Assembly: GCA_016899975.1 (NCBI GenBank)
Contig: JACJJN010000008.1
Coordinates: 1 to 64,000 of the forward strand
Direction of reading: 5' to 3'
DNA from: Lacrimispora saccharolytica
GTDB taxonomy: Bacteria; Bacillota; Clostridia; Lachnospirales; Lachnospiraceae
DNA: 64,000 bases
This document shows positions 26,193-35,335 of the stretch, in pieces. The notes under the pieces were generated by a model. The model was not told where the DNA came from. It saw only the letters and a list, made by a program, of their open reading frames with translations, and made no database searches. The position numbers and the translations under genes are program-made. Position 1 is the stretch's first letter. Every line of letters starts with the position of its first letter.

Positions 26193-27959
26193 ATGAAAAA
26201 GTTATTGGAACAGATCGGGGAAGAAATGGTAAAAGCATTCGAAACGGCAGGCTATGAGCCGTCCTATGCGAAGGTTACTGTTTCCAACCGTCCGGACTTA
26301 TGTGAATTTCAGTGCAACGGCGCGATGGCAGCGGCAAAACAGTACCGGAAAGCGCCGATCCAGATTGCAGCAGCGGTAGTAGAAGCACTGGAAAAAGGCG
26401 GAGTGATCGGAGAAGCGGAAGCGGTGAATCCGGGATTCATCAATCTGAAAGTAAATCCGGAGGCGCTCAGTTCTTATCTGAATGAGATGCAGAAGGACAA
26501 AGACCTGTCCGTGGAAAAGGCGAAAGAGCCAAAAACCATTATCGTGGATTACGGCGGAGCAAACGCTGCAAAACCACTCCACGTAGGACATCTGCGTTCT
26601 GCGATCATAGGCGAGAGCATCAAGAGAATGGGACGTTTTATGGGACACCATGTGATCGGCGACGTACATCTGGGAGACTGGGGTCTGCAGATGGGACTGA
26701 TCATTACGGAACTGCACGAGCGCAAGCCGGAACTGCCGTATTTTGATGAGCGCTATACGGGTGAATATCCGCAGGAAGCTCCGTTTACCATCAGCGAACT
26801 GGAAGAAATTTATCCGGCGGCAAGCGCACGGTCCAAGGAAGATGAGGAATATAAGGAAAGAGCCCTGACGGCAACATTTGAACTGCAGCAGGGCAGACGG
26901 GGATACCGGGCACTCTGGAAACACATCATGAATGTCTCCGTTGCCGATCTGAAAAAGAATTATACCAATCTGAATGTGGAATTTGATCTTTGGAAAGGCG
27001 AGTCCGACGTTCAGGACATTATCCCGAAAATGGCGGATGCCATGAAGGAAGAGGGTTATGCGTATTATGATCAGGGCGCACTGATCGTGGATATCAAAGA
27101 GGAGAGTGACACGAAAGAAATCCCGCCGTGTATCATCCTGAAATCCGACGGAGCCGCTCTCTATACGACAACGGATCTGGCGACGATCATGGACCGTATG
27201 GAAAAATACCATCCGGACGAGATGATCTATCTTGCTGACAAACGCCAGGAGCTTCATTTCACCCAGGTATTCCGCTGTGCCCGCAAGACCAAGCTGGTGA
27301 ATGAGGATACCAGGCTTTCCTTCATCGGTTTCGGAACCATGAATGGAAAAGACGGGAAACCGTTCAAGACCCGCGACGGCGGTGTGATGCGTCTGGAACG
27401 TCTGATTTCCGATATCAATGAGGAGATGTTCCGGAAGATTGTGGAAAACCGTAGCGTGAAGGATAAAGAAGCGGAAGGCACTGCAAAAATTGTCGGTCTT
27501 TCCGCGCTGAAGTATGGCGATCTGTCCAACCAGGCATCCAAAGATTATGTGTTTGATATCGACCGCTTTACTTCTTTTGAAGGAAATACAGGACCGTACA
27601 TCCTTTATACCATCGTTCGCATCAAATCGATCCTGGGACGGTATGCGCAGGAGGGCGGAACCCTGGAGAAAGGCGTTATGCTCGCGCCGGTCAGCGAGAG
27701 CGAAAAATCCCTGATGCTCTCCACCGCTGCATTCAACGGAATGATGGAAGGCGCATTTGAGGAAAAGGCGCCGCACAAGATCTGTGCATATGTCTATGAA
27801 CTGGCAAATCAGTTCAATCATTTTTATCATGAGACAAAGATTCTGAGCGAAGAGGACGAGGGACGGAAAGCTTCTTATCTGGCGCTGCTGGATCTGGTAA
27901 GAGAGGTATTGGAAACCAGTATCGATGTTCTGGGCTTTGACGCTCCGGAAAGAATGTAA
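26193..27959 (+). CDS. argS: Arginine-tRNA ligase
   Basis: This 588-residue class I synthetase charges tRNA-Arg. It has the N-terminal Add-1 domain, the HIGH-type motif AAKPLHVGHLRS near residues 125-136, GDVHLGDWGLQMG, and the C-terminal DALR anticodon domain. Length and order are standard for the family. GTGAGGAGCG is the ribosome site. The strong terminator begins 1 bp after the stop. Confidence 0.95.
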   Translation: MKKLLEQIGEEMVKAFETAGYEPSYAKVTVSNRPDLCEFQCNGAMAAAKQYRKAPIQIAAAVVEALEKGGVIGEAEAVNPGFINLKVNPEALSSYLNEMQKDKDLSVEKAKEPKTIIVDYGGANAAKPLHVGHLRSAIIGESIKRMGRFMGHHVIGDVHLGDWGLQMGLIITELHERKPELPYFDERYTGEYPQEAPFTISELEEIYPAASARSKEDEEYKERALTATFELQQGRRGYRALWKHIMNVSVADLKKNYTNLNVEFDLWKGESDVQDIIPKMADAMKEEGYAYYDQGALIVDIKEESDTKEIPPCIILKSDGAALYTTTDLATIMDRMEKYHPDEMIYLADKRQELHFTQVFRCARKTKLVNEDTRLSFIGFGTMNGKDGKPFKTRDGGVMRLERLISDINEEMFRKIVENRSVKDKEAEGTAKIVGLSALKYGDLSNQASKDYVFDIDRFTSFEGNTGPYILYTIVRIKSILGRYAQEGGTLEKGVMLAPVSESEKSLMLSTAAFNGMMEGAFEEKAPHKICAYVYELANQFNHFYHETKILSEEDEGRKASYLALLDLVREVLETSIDVLGFDAPERM

Positions 27960-27960
27960 T

Positions 27961-28016
27961 AAAAATGCCGTGATGGGATCTGTTACAAAATCTCAGATTC
28001 CATCGCGGCATTTTTC
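27961..28016 (+). terminator. Terminator after argS
   Basis: AAAAATGCCGTGATGG pairs with CCATCGCGGCATTTTT around a 24-base loop. The A and T flanks make it active on both strands. Confidence 0.9.
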
Positions 28017-28097
28017 TATGGCACAAAACAAGAGATATATTAATGCTTCCGAGGTGTCTGCAGAACTGGGAAAAGAAGAGGAGAGCAGATATAACTT

Positions 28098-28907
28098 ATG
28101 GCTGGACATTTTTTGAAAGGACGAAAAAATATTTATGTTCCGATTCGGGAGATTGGAAGCGGCGGAACCGCGCAGGTTTCTCTGGCGGTGGAACTTCCCT
28201 GGGGGAAATACCGGGCGGTGAAGATCCGGGAAAAAAAGAGTGCTTCCGGGCTGGGGACGCTGGAAGCGGAGGCGAGGCTTTTGGAACAACTGACGCTTTC
28301 AGCAAAAGAGTATCCTGCGTTATGCAACATTCCCTGCTATTATGAGTATTTCCAGGACGCGGGAAAAGAATGTCTGGTGATGGAATATCTGCAGGGTGAA
28401 ACGGCAGGTGAATTGCTGAGAAAAGGAAAGAGATTCCATGCTGAGGAAATTCTCCGGATGGCTGTGGAATTATGCCGCATTCTGGAAGCGCTGCACAGCC
28501 AGACGCCGCCGGTGCTGTATCTGGATCTGAATCCGGATAACGTTTTCCTGAAACCGGATGGGATCGTCGTGCTGACGGATCTCGGCGCCGCCGCAGCCTG
28601 GTATTGGAAAGAGGAAATGCCGGAGCAGGTTATGTACGGAACCCGTGGGTTTGCGGCGCCGGAACAATATCGGGGAGAAGCGGGATCAACAGCGGATATT
28701 TACAGTCTTGGCGTCCTGATCCGGCAGATGTGGGAACGGAGAACAGACAGGGAAAAACAGATGGAGAAATGGATGGATGAATGTTTGATCCGGTGTACGC
28801 GGGAGATGCCTGCGGACAGGTATCAGACGATACGGGAAGTGAGATTGACTTTGGAGGAGATGTTACAGTTCAGCCTTGCTGAACCGTTACATGCAAAATC
28901 CATTTAA
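28098..28907 (+). CDS. Ser/Thr protein kinase with repeat-derived C-terminus
   Basis: This 269-residue protein is a stand-alone kinase domain without membrane anchor or PASTA repeats. Gly-rich loop GSGGTAQV near residues 20-27, catalytic Lys in AVKIRE near 41, a YLDLNPDN catalytic loop near 140-147 (HRD replaced by YLD, catalytic Asp kept), DLG instead of DFG near 161, and FAAPEQ near 192. All needed residues seem present, so it should be active. The last 14 residues (from LQFSLAEP) and the stop codon are encoded by a 134-bp mobile element at 28862. Target unknown. No start-site alternative looks better. Confidence 0.88.
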   Translation: MAGHFLKGRKNIYVPIREIGSGGTAQVSLAVELPWGKYRAVKIREKKSASGLGTLEAEARLLEQLTLSAKEYPALCNIPCYYEYFQDAGKECLVMEYLQGETAGELLRKGKRFHAEEILRMAVELCRILEALHSQTPPVLYLDLNPDNVFLKPDGIVVLTDLGAAAAWYWKEEMPEQVMYGTRGFAAPEQYRGEAGSTADIYSLGVLIRQMWERRTDREKQMEKWMDECLIRCTREMPADRYQTIREVRLTLEEMLQFSLAEPLHAKSI

Positions 28908-28995
28908 AATCGCCTTCAGCGATGGGATTTTGCACTCCTGAATCACGTTCTTACGGTCTGCGCAGCATGCGCGCAGACCGGGGTTGAACTGTTAC
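28862..28995 (+). mobile_element. 134-bp MITE-like element with 8-bp target duplication (copy A)
   Basis: The element begins GTTACAGTTCAGCC and ends in the inverted GGTTGAACTGTTAC. It is flanked by a perfect octamer GAGGAGAT (28854-28861 and 28996-29003). It contains three hairpins: 28862-28890, 28892-28934 (TGCAAAATCC/GGATTTTGCA) and 28955-28979 (GGTCTGCGC/GCGCAGACC). It is about 92% identical to copy B at 60105. It encodes no protein of its own but ends the kinase frame. GTAA-type ends and 8-bp duplication resemble IS66-family elements, which could move it in trans. Confidence 0.88.
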
Positions 28996-29143
28996 GAGGA
29001 GATATAGGCTGCTGTTTCCTCAGATTGAAAATCCTGCCTGCCTGTGATAAAATGTCTATACGCTCGAAAGAACACAGGAGTATTTACGCTCTGGGTTTTC
29101 CGTGGGCAGAGAAAGATCTTATCATGAACCGGGAGAAAAAAGA

Positions 29144-30703
29144 ATGTCAGAAATTATATTGTTTGATCTGGACGGCACACTGACGGATTCCGCTCCGGGC
29201 ATTACCCGATGTGTACAGTATGCACTGCGGCATTTCGGGATCGATGAGCCGGATTTGAAAAAACTGGAGTGTTTTGTCGGACCGCCGCTGAAGGAAATGT
29301 TCATGGAATATGCGGGATTCAGTGAAAGTCAGGCGGAGGAAGCGGTTGCGAAATATCGGGAACGCTATACGGAAAAAGGAATTTTTGAGAATGCGGTTTA
29401 CGAGGGAATCCCTGAGCTGCTTCAGCTATGCAGGGACCGGGGACGAGTGCTTGGCGTCGCGTCCTCCAAACCGCAGGTGTTTGTTGAGCAGATCCTGGAA
29501 CATTTTGACCTGCGTCAGTACTTTGAAGTGGTGGTCGGTGCAGAACTGGACGGCACCAGGACGGACAAGGCGGAAGTGATCGAAGAAGCGCTGCGGCAGT
29601 TGAGATGTGAGAAGAACCGTCAGAATGTGCTGATGGTGGGGGACCGCCTCCACGATGTGCAGGGAGCAGCTTCCTGCGGACTTCAGTGTATTGGCGCCGC
29701 TTACGGATATGGAGGACGGGAGGAACTGGAACATGCCGGAGCCGTCTATGTGGCGGATACGGTAGAAGATTTAAAAATCCTGGTCCGGCGTGTGCGGAGG
29801 CCTTCCTGGAGAAATTTTCCGCTGAGAAAAGAACTGCTCAGACAGCAAAAGAAAGAAAAAGCAAAGGAAAAGAATGACCTGATGGCTCAGATTTCCATGA
29901 AAAGCAAGGTATGGCGGATCCTGAAACCGATGCTGACGTATGATATTATCCTGATCCTTGTCACCTACATGGGAGCAATGGTGTTCCTGCTGTTCACAGG
30001 ATCCGGAAGTTTGCAAAAAAAGATGTATCAGACTTCGGCGCTGATGACGGGAATTGCCTGTCTGATTTCGATTCCGCTGCTTTGGAAACAGATGAAAGGG
30101 GACGAAGGGATGTTTACGATGCAGCGGCATCAGTGGAACGTCCCGGCGGCTGCGGCCTGTGTCCTTCTGACCATGAGCTTCGGGCATCTTCTGAATGCCT
30201 TTTTGAATGTCACCGGATTCACCGGATTTTTCAGCGGTTATTCCCAGCTCGCCTCGGATATCTATGAAGGACAGAACTGGCTGCTGTTGGTGATCACTGT
30301 CGGGATCCTCAGTTCCGTGGCGGAAGAACTGGCTTTCCGTGGAATGATCTATCAGAGAGCCAAAGACTTCTGGGGATTCGGATGGGCGATGGTGATTTCC
30401 GGAGGTCTGTTCGGATTGTATCATGGAAATGTGGTTCAGTTTGTTTATGGAACGATTCTCAGTTTCCTGCTGATCCTTCTTTATGAACGCACTGGTACCC
30501 TGTGGGCTCCGATCGCGGCTCATATCGGGGAAAATATCTGGGGACTGTTCCGGCATCAGCTGATGGACTACCTGGGCAGCCATTTTCCGGGAGGAGGAAC
30601 CACCCTGATTCTGGCTGAGGCGGTGATCTGCGTTGTCACGTTCTGGTATTTGTTTCTGTACAGGCAGACAGGCAGAAGACATTCTGCAGGGGACCGACGA
30701 TAA
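29144..30703 (+). CDS. HAD hydrolase fused to CPBP-family intramembrane protease
   Basis: This 519-residue protein joins two units. Residues 1-215 are a HAD phosphatase of the phosphoglycolate type: FDLDGTLTDS near residue 5, SSKPQ near 112 and VGDRLHDVQGA near 165. A basic linker (about 220-255) leads to eight predicted helices with CPBP/Abi motifs EELAFRG near 394, GLFGLYHGN near 422 and AHIGENIWG near 463. The CPBP family includes CAAX-type proteases and bacteriocin-immunity proteins. The ATG at 29144 is chosen for the HAD start; 14 upstream codons are open but lack a ribosome site. Confidence 0.88.
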   Translation: MSEIILFDLDGTLTDSAPGITRCVQYALRHFGIDEPDLKKLECFVGPPLKEMFMEYAGFSESQAEEAVAKYRERYTEKGIFENAVYEGIPELLQLCRDRGRVLGVASSKPQVFVEQILEHFDLRQYFEVVVGAELDGTRTDKAEVIEEALRQLRCEKNRQNVLMVGDRLHDVQGAASCGLQCIGAAYGYGGREELEHAGAVYVADTVEDLKILVRRVRRPSWRNFPLRKELLRQQKKEKAKEKNDLMAQISMKSKVWRILKPMLTYDIILILVTYMGAMVFLLFTGSGSLQKKMYQTSALMTGIACLISIPLLWKQMKGDEGMFTMQRHQWNVPAAAACVLLTMSFGHLLNAFLNVTGFTGFFSGYSQLASDIYEGQNWLLLVITVGILSSVAEELAFRGMIYQRAKDFWGFGWAMVISGGLFGLYHGNVVQFVYGTILSFLLILLYERTGTLWAPIAAHIGENIWGLFRHQLMDYLGSHFPGGGTTLILAEAVICVVTFWYLFLYRQTGRRHSAGDRR

Positions 30704-30743
30704 AAAATCAATATCTGTATCAAATTTCTCAATATCCGAATAG

Positions 30744-30817
30744 AAACAGGGCTTCTTTTGTACTAAGATACCGTAGGATGATTTTTGCGGTATTCTGACG
30801 GAAGAAGCCCTGTTTTT
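30744..30817. terminator. Bidirectional terminator between HAD-CPBP and AraC genes
   Basis: AAACAGGGCTTCTT (30744-30757) pairs with GAAGAAGCCCTGTTTTT (30801-30817). The right arm lies inside the last codons of the convergent AraC gene. Confidence 0.75.
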
Positions 30818-31659
30818 GCACGAAAAGCAGAGGCAAAGCGGCTTGGGCTGCTGAAGCCTGTACGGGCTGCAATATCAGAAATGGAGTAATCGGTCGCGTT
30901 CAACAGGTGTATACTCCTGGAAATACGGTAATCAGTCAGATATTCAGATATGGTACAGCCGGTCATCTGTCGGAAAAAGCGGCAGCAGTTTTCGCGGGTA
31001 AAAGGAATCTGTGCAGCCAGCTGGGAAAGGGAGAGCGGTGTGTCATAGTGGGTATGGATATAGTCCAACAGAATCTGAAGCCGATTGAGATTCAGCGGAT
31101 TGACGGGATGCTCAAAGTAGAGCAGTGTCCGATTGGCACGGATTATTTCGCTGAAAGCGGTACAAAGCAGTCCGCGGACCCGAAGCTGATAGGCAAAAGG
31201 CTTTTCTGTACAGATCCGGTCGATCTGAAAAAAGGTATCCAGAACAGAAGCATCTCCCATGTCAGGACGGACAGGGACGGCAGCCAGTTTTGGAGAAGTC
31301 AGATAGGGTCGGAGAATCTCCAGTTCCAGGGAATTGCCGGGCGTTCCGTAGAGAAGTGACGGGTGGACAATGATAGAGAGAATCCGGGCATTCCCTCCTG
31401 CAGGAGTCATCATATGAGGGGTATTTGCATTAATGATCAGACATTGGCCGGTTTCCTGGCGCCAGGAGGTTCCGCCGACCTGATAGAGTACAACACCTTC
31501 CACAACGATGGAAATTTCGATTTCATTGTGCCAGTGACAGCGGATATAGTTGTCCTGGAAGTCTTCAATGCTGTCGTGGTTGATCTGCAGGGGAAAATCC
31601 GGTGTGCCGTGGACACATAGTTCCTGAAGATCGCTGGTTGTCTGAATGATCTGCTTCAT
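30763..31659 (-). CDS. AraC-family transcription regulator
   Basis: This 298-residue regulator has an N-terminal cupin sensor (about 20-110, with HWHNEIEISIVVEG and NANTPHMM) and two C-terminal AraC helix-turn-helix units (about 195-290; LSQLAAQIPFTRENCCRFF and ISDIAARTGFSSPSRFASAF). Such proteins usually sense sugars or small organics. It is divergent from the MATE pump at 31719 with only 59 bp between the starts, so control of that pump is likely. Confidence 0.9.
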   Translation of the reverse strand: MKQIIQTTSDLQELCVHGTPDFPLQINHDSIEDFQDNYIRCHWHNEIEISIVVEGVVLYQVGGTSWRQETGQCLIINANTPHMMTPAGGNARILSIIVHPSLLYGTPGNSLELEILRPYLTSPKLAAVPVRPDMGDASVLDTFFQIDRICTEKPFAYQLRVRGLLCTAFSEIIRANRTLLYFEHPVNPLNLNRLQILLDYIHTHYDTPLSLSQLAAQIPFTRENCCRFFRQMTGCTISEYLTDYRISRSIHLLNATDYSISDIAARTGFSSPSRFASAFRAKTGLLPSEYRKNHPTVS

Positions 31660-31718
31660 AATGAAAATCCTTTCATTTGCTTACTATTTAAACGGAAAAG
31701 AGGAGGTTTTGTTACATT

Positions 31719-33062
31719 ATGACACAGGATCTTACAAAAGGAAAGCCTTTTCAGGTTCTGTTGAAGTTTTCCCTGCCGGTGATCGCAGGAAATCTTTTTC
31801 AGTTGTTTTATACGCTGGCGGATACCGTGATCGTGGGAAAAACGATGGGACCGGATGCACTGGCAGCCGTGGGTGCCACCAGCATTGTTGTTTACCTGGT
31901 CCTTTGTTTTATCCAGGGCCTGACGGGAGGGTTCGGCATCTGTCTTGGGCAGAGATGCGGGGCAAAAGATGAAAGCGGGATGCGCAGAAGCATCGCGGTA
32001 TCGGCGGTATGGAGCATGATTGCTGCCGTAGCCCTTACAGCGGTCTGCTGTCTGCTTGCCCATCCGATCCTGTATTGGATGCAGACGCCGGACAGAATCT
32101 ATGATATGGCTTATGAATATATGTTTGCCGTTCTGCTCGGGACCGGTGCTACTGTATTTTATAATATGATTTCCAACATTCTCCGGGCGCTTGGAGACAG
32201 TAAAACGCCGCTGTATTTCCTGGTCATTTCCTCATTGCTGAATATTGTACTGGATCTTGTGTTTATTCTGACCTTTGGGATGGGCATCGGAGGCGCTGCG
32301 TGGGCAACGGTTCTTTCCCAGCTGTTGTCAGCGATACTCAGTACCCTGTTCGGCGCGAAAAAATTTCAGGTTCTGCGTCTGCGGCGGGCAGATTTTAAAA
32401 ATATGCATAAGGATATGATCATCCATTTAAAAACCGGTTTTCCCATGGGATTTCAGATGTCTGTGATGTGTATCGGCCAGCTTGCCATGCAGGCAGCGGT
32501 CAATGCGATCGGGCCGGAAGCCATCGCCGGATATACGGCAGCTACCAAAGTGGATCAGCTTTCTGTGCTGATCAACAATGCTTTTGGTGTGGCGATCGCC
32601 AGTTATGTGGCACAAAATTACGGTGCGGGCCGGTGGGACAGGATACGCAGCGGGGTGAAAGCGGGGCTGATACAGACAGAGATTGTGAACATTTTCCTTT
32701 GTGCATTGATCCTTGGCGGACGAAATCTGGTCGTTCCGATGTTCATTGACAACCCGACGGCGGAGATCATCGGTTATGCCAACGGTTATCTGCTGTCGGT
32801 CGCACCTTTTTATCTGCTTTTGGGTCTTCTGCTTATCGTCCGTTCTTCTGTTCAGAGCATGGGTAACGGAAAAGCGCCGTTTGCCGCCTGTATCACCGAG
32901 CTGATCCTTCGTATCGCCGCAACGTTCGGTCTGCAGTATCTGCTGGGCTACGTGGGGATCTGTCTGGCAAGTCCGATTGCATGGTTTGGAGCGTCGCTCC
33001 TGCTGGTGGTGGTTTACTGTACAATGATAAAGAAAATATGCAGAAACCAGGAACGGGCATAA
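31719..33062 (+). CDS. MATE-family multidrug or metabolite efflux pump
   Basis: This 447-residue membrane protein has 12 predicted helices in two similar halves and the family start TKGKPFQVLLKFSLPVIAGN, with LADTVIVGKTMG in the first helix pair. MATE pumps expel organic cations using sodium or proton gradients. GAGGAGG lies about 13 bases before the ATG. The gene is divergent from the AraC regulator. Substrate cannot be told. Confidence 0.92.
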   Translation: MTQDLTKGKPFQVLLKFSLPVIAGNLFQLFYTLADTVIVGKTMGPDALAAVGATSIVVYLVLCFIQGLTGGFGICLGQRCGAKDESGMRRSIAVSAVWSMIAAVALTAVCCLLAHPILYWMQTPDRIYDMAYEYMFAVLLGTGATVFYNMISNILRALGDSKTPLYFLVISSLLNIVLDLVFILTFGMGIGGAAWATVLSQLLSAILSTLFGAKKFQVLRLRRADFKNMHKDMIIHLKTGFPMGFQMSVMCIGQLAMQAAVNAIGPEAIAGYTAATKVDQLSVLINNAFGVAIASYVAQNYGAGRWDRIRSGVKAGLIQTEIVNIFLCALILGGRNLVVPMFIDNPTAEIIGYANGYLLSVAPFYLLLGLLLIVRSSVQSMGNGKAPFAACITELILRIAATFGLQYLLGYVGICLASPIAWFGASLLLVVVYCTMIKKICRNQERA

Positions 33063-33157
33063 TTGCCGAACGGTATCGAACGTTCCGGCATGCCGCTGGA
33101 TGATGTCCGAACGGCTGGAAATGACAATATTAAGCGCGGTTTTTTACAGAAAAACCC

Positions 33158-33186
33158 TTGTATTTCCAGTTTTCCTATGATATAAT
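33158..33186 (+). promoter_or_regulatory. Promoter of rpsB-tsf
   Basis: TTGTAT (33158-33163), 17 bp, TATAAT (33181-33186). The leader of about 115 nt contains GGAGGTTTCGG and GAAGAAGGTGCCTGCCTTCGG pieces that can pair, a plausible S2 autoregulatory leader; I cannot assign it to a described family. Confidence 0.75.
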
Positions 33187-33307
33187 TCAACCGTTGCAAA
33201 AAAACACCTGTGTGGATGCCGAAGAAGGTGCCTGCCTTCGGGAGGTTTCGGGGATGGGTTCGGAGGTAAAAAAACACAGGGAAGACAAACCAAAAAGGAG
33301 AAAAACA

Positions 33308-34051
33308 ATGAGCGTTATTTCAATGAAACAGTTACTGGAAGCAGGTGTTCATTTCGGACATCAGACAAGAAGATGGAATCCTAAAATGGCTCCGTACATC
33401 TACACAGAGCGTAACGGAATCTACATCATCGACCTGCAGAAATCTGTAGGAATGGTTGACGATGCATACAAAGCAGTTGCAGACATCGCAGCTGACGGCG
33501 GCACAATCCTGTTCGTAGGAACAAAGAAACAGGCGCAGGACGCAATCGCAACAGAGGCAGAGCGCTGCGGAATGTTCTATGTAAACGAGAGATGGCTGGG
33601 CGGTATGCTGACAAACTTCAAGACCATCCAGAGCAGAATTGCAAGACTGAAAGAGATCGAAGCAATGCAGGAAGACGGAACTTTCGATGTGCTTCCGAAG
33701 AAAGAAGTCATTGAGTTAAAGAAAGAGCTTGAGAAACTGCAGAAGAACCTGGGCGGTATCAAAGAGATGAAGAGACTGCCGGATGCAATCTTCGTAGTTG
33801 ATCCGAAGAAAGAAAGAATCTGTGTTCAGGAAGCTCATACATTAGGTATCCCGCTGATCGGTATCTGTGATACCAACTGTGATCCGGAAGAACTGGATTA
33901 CGTAATTCCGGGAAATGACGACGCAATCCGTGCCGTAAAACTGATCGTATCCAAGATGGCAGACGCTGTGATCGAGGCAAGACAGGGTGAGGCTGAGGAT
34001 GCTGCAGAAGTATTTGAGGAAGAAGCTTCTGAAGAGACAGCTGAAGAGTAA
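33308..34051 (+). CDS. rpsB: 30S ribosomal protein S2
   Basis: This 247-residue protein binds the 30S subunit head. It starts [20 protein letters not shown] and has the S2 motifs [12 protein letters not shown] near 96-107 and [19 protein letters not shown] near 189. The acidic C-terminal tail (from about 225) is common in Clostridia. The ATG at 33308 follows AAAAAGGAG by 8 bases; the frame is open upstream but not coding. Codon use is strongly biased toward a small set, as expected for high expression. It is followed by tsf. Confidence 0.97.
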   Translation: MSVISMKQLLEAGVHFGHQTRRWNPKMAPYIYTERNGIYIIDLQKSVGMVDDAYKAVADIAADGGTILFVGTKKQAQDAIATEAERCGMFYVNERWLGGMLTNFKTIQSRIARLKEIEAMQEDGTFDVLPKKEVIELKKELEKLQKNLGGIKEMKRLPDAIFVVDPKKERICVQEAHTLGIPLIGICDTNCDPEELDYVIPGNDDAIRAVKLIVSKMADAVIEARQGEAEDAAEVFEEEASEETAEE

Positions 34052-34064
34052 TGGATGATGATGT

Positions 34065-34112
34065 GTAACTGCCCGGTATCCTCCTGTCGCGAGACAGGAG
34101 GCGGACAGTTAC
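34065..34112. repeat. 48-bp palindrome between rpsB and tsf
   Basis: GTAACTG and CAGTTAC at the ends enclose TCCTCCTGTC-GC-GAGACAGGAGG. The outer arms resemble, but do not match, the GTAAC repeat family (no GTTC core). It may attenuate tsf or be another small insertion. Confidence 0.55.
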
Positions 34113-34148
34113 ACCCGTTTAATGAAAACAGATACGGAGGAATGAACA

Positions 34149-35084
34149 ATGGCTATTACAGCAGCAATGGTAAAAGAGTTAAGAGAGATGAGCGGCGCTG
34201 GTATGATGGACTGTAAGAAAGCTCTTACAGCTACCGACGGCGACATGGACAAAGCAATCGAGTTCCTGAGAGAAAAAGGTCTGGCTACTGCACAGAAAAA
34301 AGCAGGAAGAATTGCAGCTGAGGGTATCGTTATGGTTAAGGTATCCGAGGATGGAAAGAAAGCAGTTGCCGTAGAGGTAAACGCAGAGACTGACTTCGTT
34401 GCAAAGAACGAGAAATTCCAGACATACGTTGCACAGGTTGCTGATCAGGCTATGGATACAACCGCTGCAGATGTAGAAGCATTCCTGGCTGAGCCGTGGA
34501 AACTGAACACCGAAGAGACTGTTGCAGAAGAGCTGGCTCATCAGATCGCTACCATCGGTGAGAACATGAACATCCGTCGTTTCCAGCAGGTAAAGGAAGA
34601 GAATGGTTTCATCGCTTCCTATACACATATGGGCGGAAAGATCGGTGTTCTGGTTGACGTTGAGACAGACGTTGTAAACGATGCAGTAAAAGAGATGGCG
34701 AAGAACGTAGCTATGCAGGCTGCAGCTCTGAAACCGCTGTATACCAACGAGAGCGAAGTGGATCCGGCTTACATTGAGCATGAGAAAGAGATCCTGACCG
34801 CAGCAGCTAAGAACGAGAAACCGGATGCAAACGACAAGATCATCACCGGAATGGTTATGGGCCGTATCAAAAAAGAGCTCAAAGAGATCTGCCTGATGGA
34901 TCAGGTATACGTAAAAGCAGAAGACGGAAAACAGTCTGTTGCAAAATACGTTGAGGAAGTTGCTAAGGCAAACAACGCGAAGATCGCGATCAAAGGCTTT
35001 GTTCGTTTCGAGACTGGCGAAGGTATCGAGAAGAAAGAAGAGAACTTTGCTGAGGAAGTTGCAAAGCAGATGGCTGGAAACTAA
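34149..35084 (+). CDS. tsf: Elongation factor Ts
   Basis: This 311-residue factor recycles EF-Tu by nucleotide exchange. It starts MAITAAMVKELREMSGAGMMDCKKAL (UBA region, residues 1-50), followed by VEVNAETDFVAKNEKF near 77-92, the contact motif for EF-Tu. The two core subdomains are complete. ACGGAGGAATGAAC provides the ribosome site. The strong terminator at 35113 closes the rpsB-tsf unit. Confidence 0.97.
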   Translation: MAITAAMVKELREMSGAGMMDCKKALTATDGDMDKAIEFLREKGLATAQKKAGRIAAEGIVMVKVSEDGKKAVAVEVNAETDFVAKNEKFQTYVAQVADQAMDTTAADVEAFLAEPWKLNTEETVAEELAHQIATIGENMNIRRFQQVKEENGFIASYTHMGGKIGVLVDVETDVVNDAVKEMAKNVAMQAAALKPLYTNESEVDPAYIEHEKEILTAAAKNEKPDANDKIITGMVMGRIKKELKEICLMDQVYVKAEDGKQSVAKYVEEVAKANNAKIAIKGFVRFETGEGIEKKEENFAEEVAKQMAGN

Positions 35085-35112
35085 GCGTTTCGTATAAGCG
35101 TGTGAGATATAC

Positions 35113-35157
35113 AAAAAGAGTCACAATGCGAGTTTACTCGTAATTGTGGCTCTTTTT
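35113..35157. terminator. Terminator after tsf
   Basis: AAAAAGAGTCACAAT pairs with ATTGTGGCTCTTTTT, with an inner GCGAG/CTCG stem. Both strands have the T tract. Confidence 0.92.
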
Positions 35158-35273
35158 GTATATTTATTGCGCGACGTATGGATAGCGAGATGGAGCGAAG
35201 CGAGATCGAGCTGAGCATTTGATGGCAAGGCAGAATAATTCAGACGGATAATACAGAATGGAGAAAAGTCTGG

Positions 35274-35302
35274 TTGATTTTACTCTGCGGAGTGGATATA
35301 CT
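35274..35302 (+). promoter_or_regulatory. Promoter of the MNT-HEPN pair
   Basis: TTGATT (35274-35279), 17 bp, TATACT (35297-35302). It lies 34 bp before the MNT start codon. Confidence 0.75.
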
Positions 35303-35335
35303 ATAATTAGAAAACAGGCAGGAAGGAGGAAAAAT

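Noticed and set aside
30907-31620. Plus-strand frames opposite the AraC gene
   Set aside because: They lack ribosome sites and homology; the minus strand encodes clear AraC motifs.
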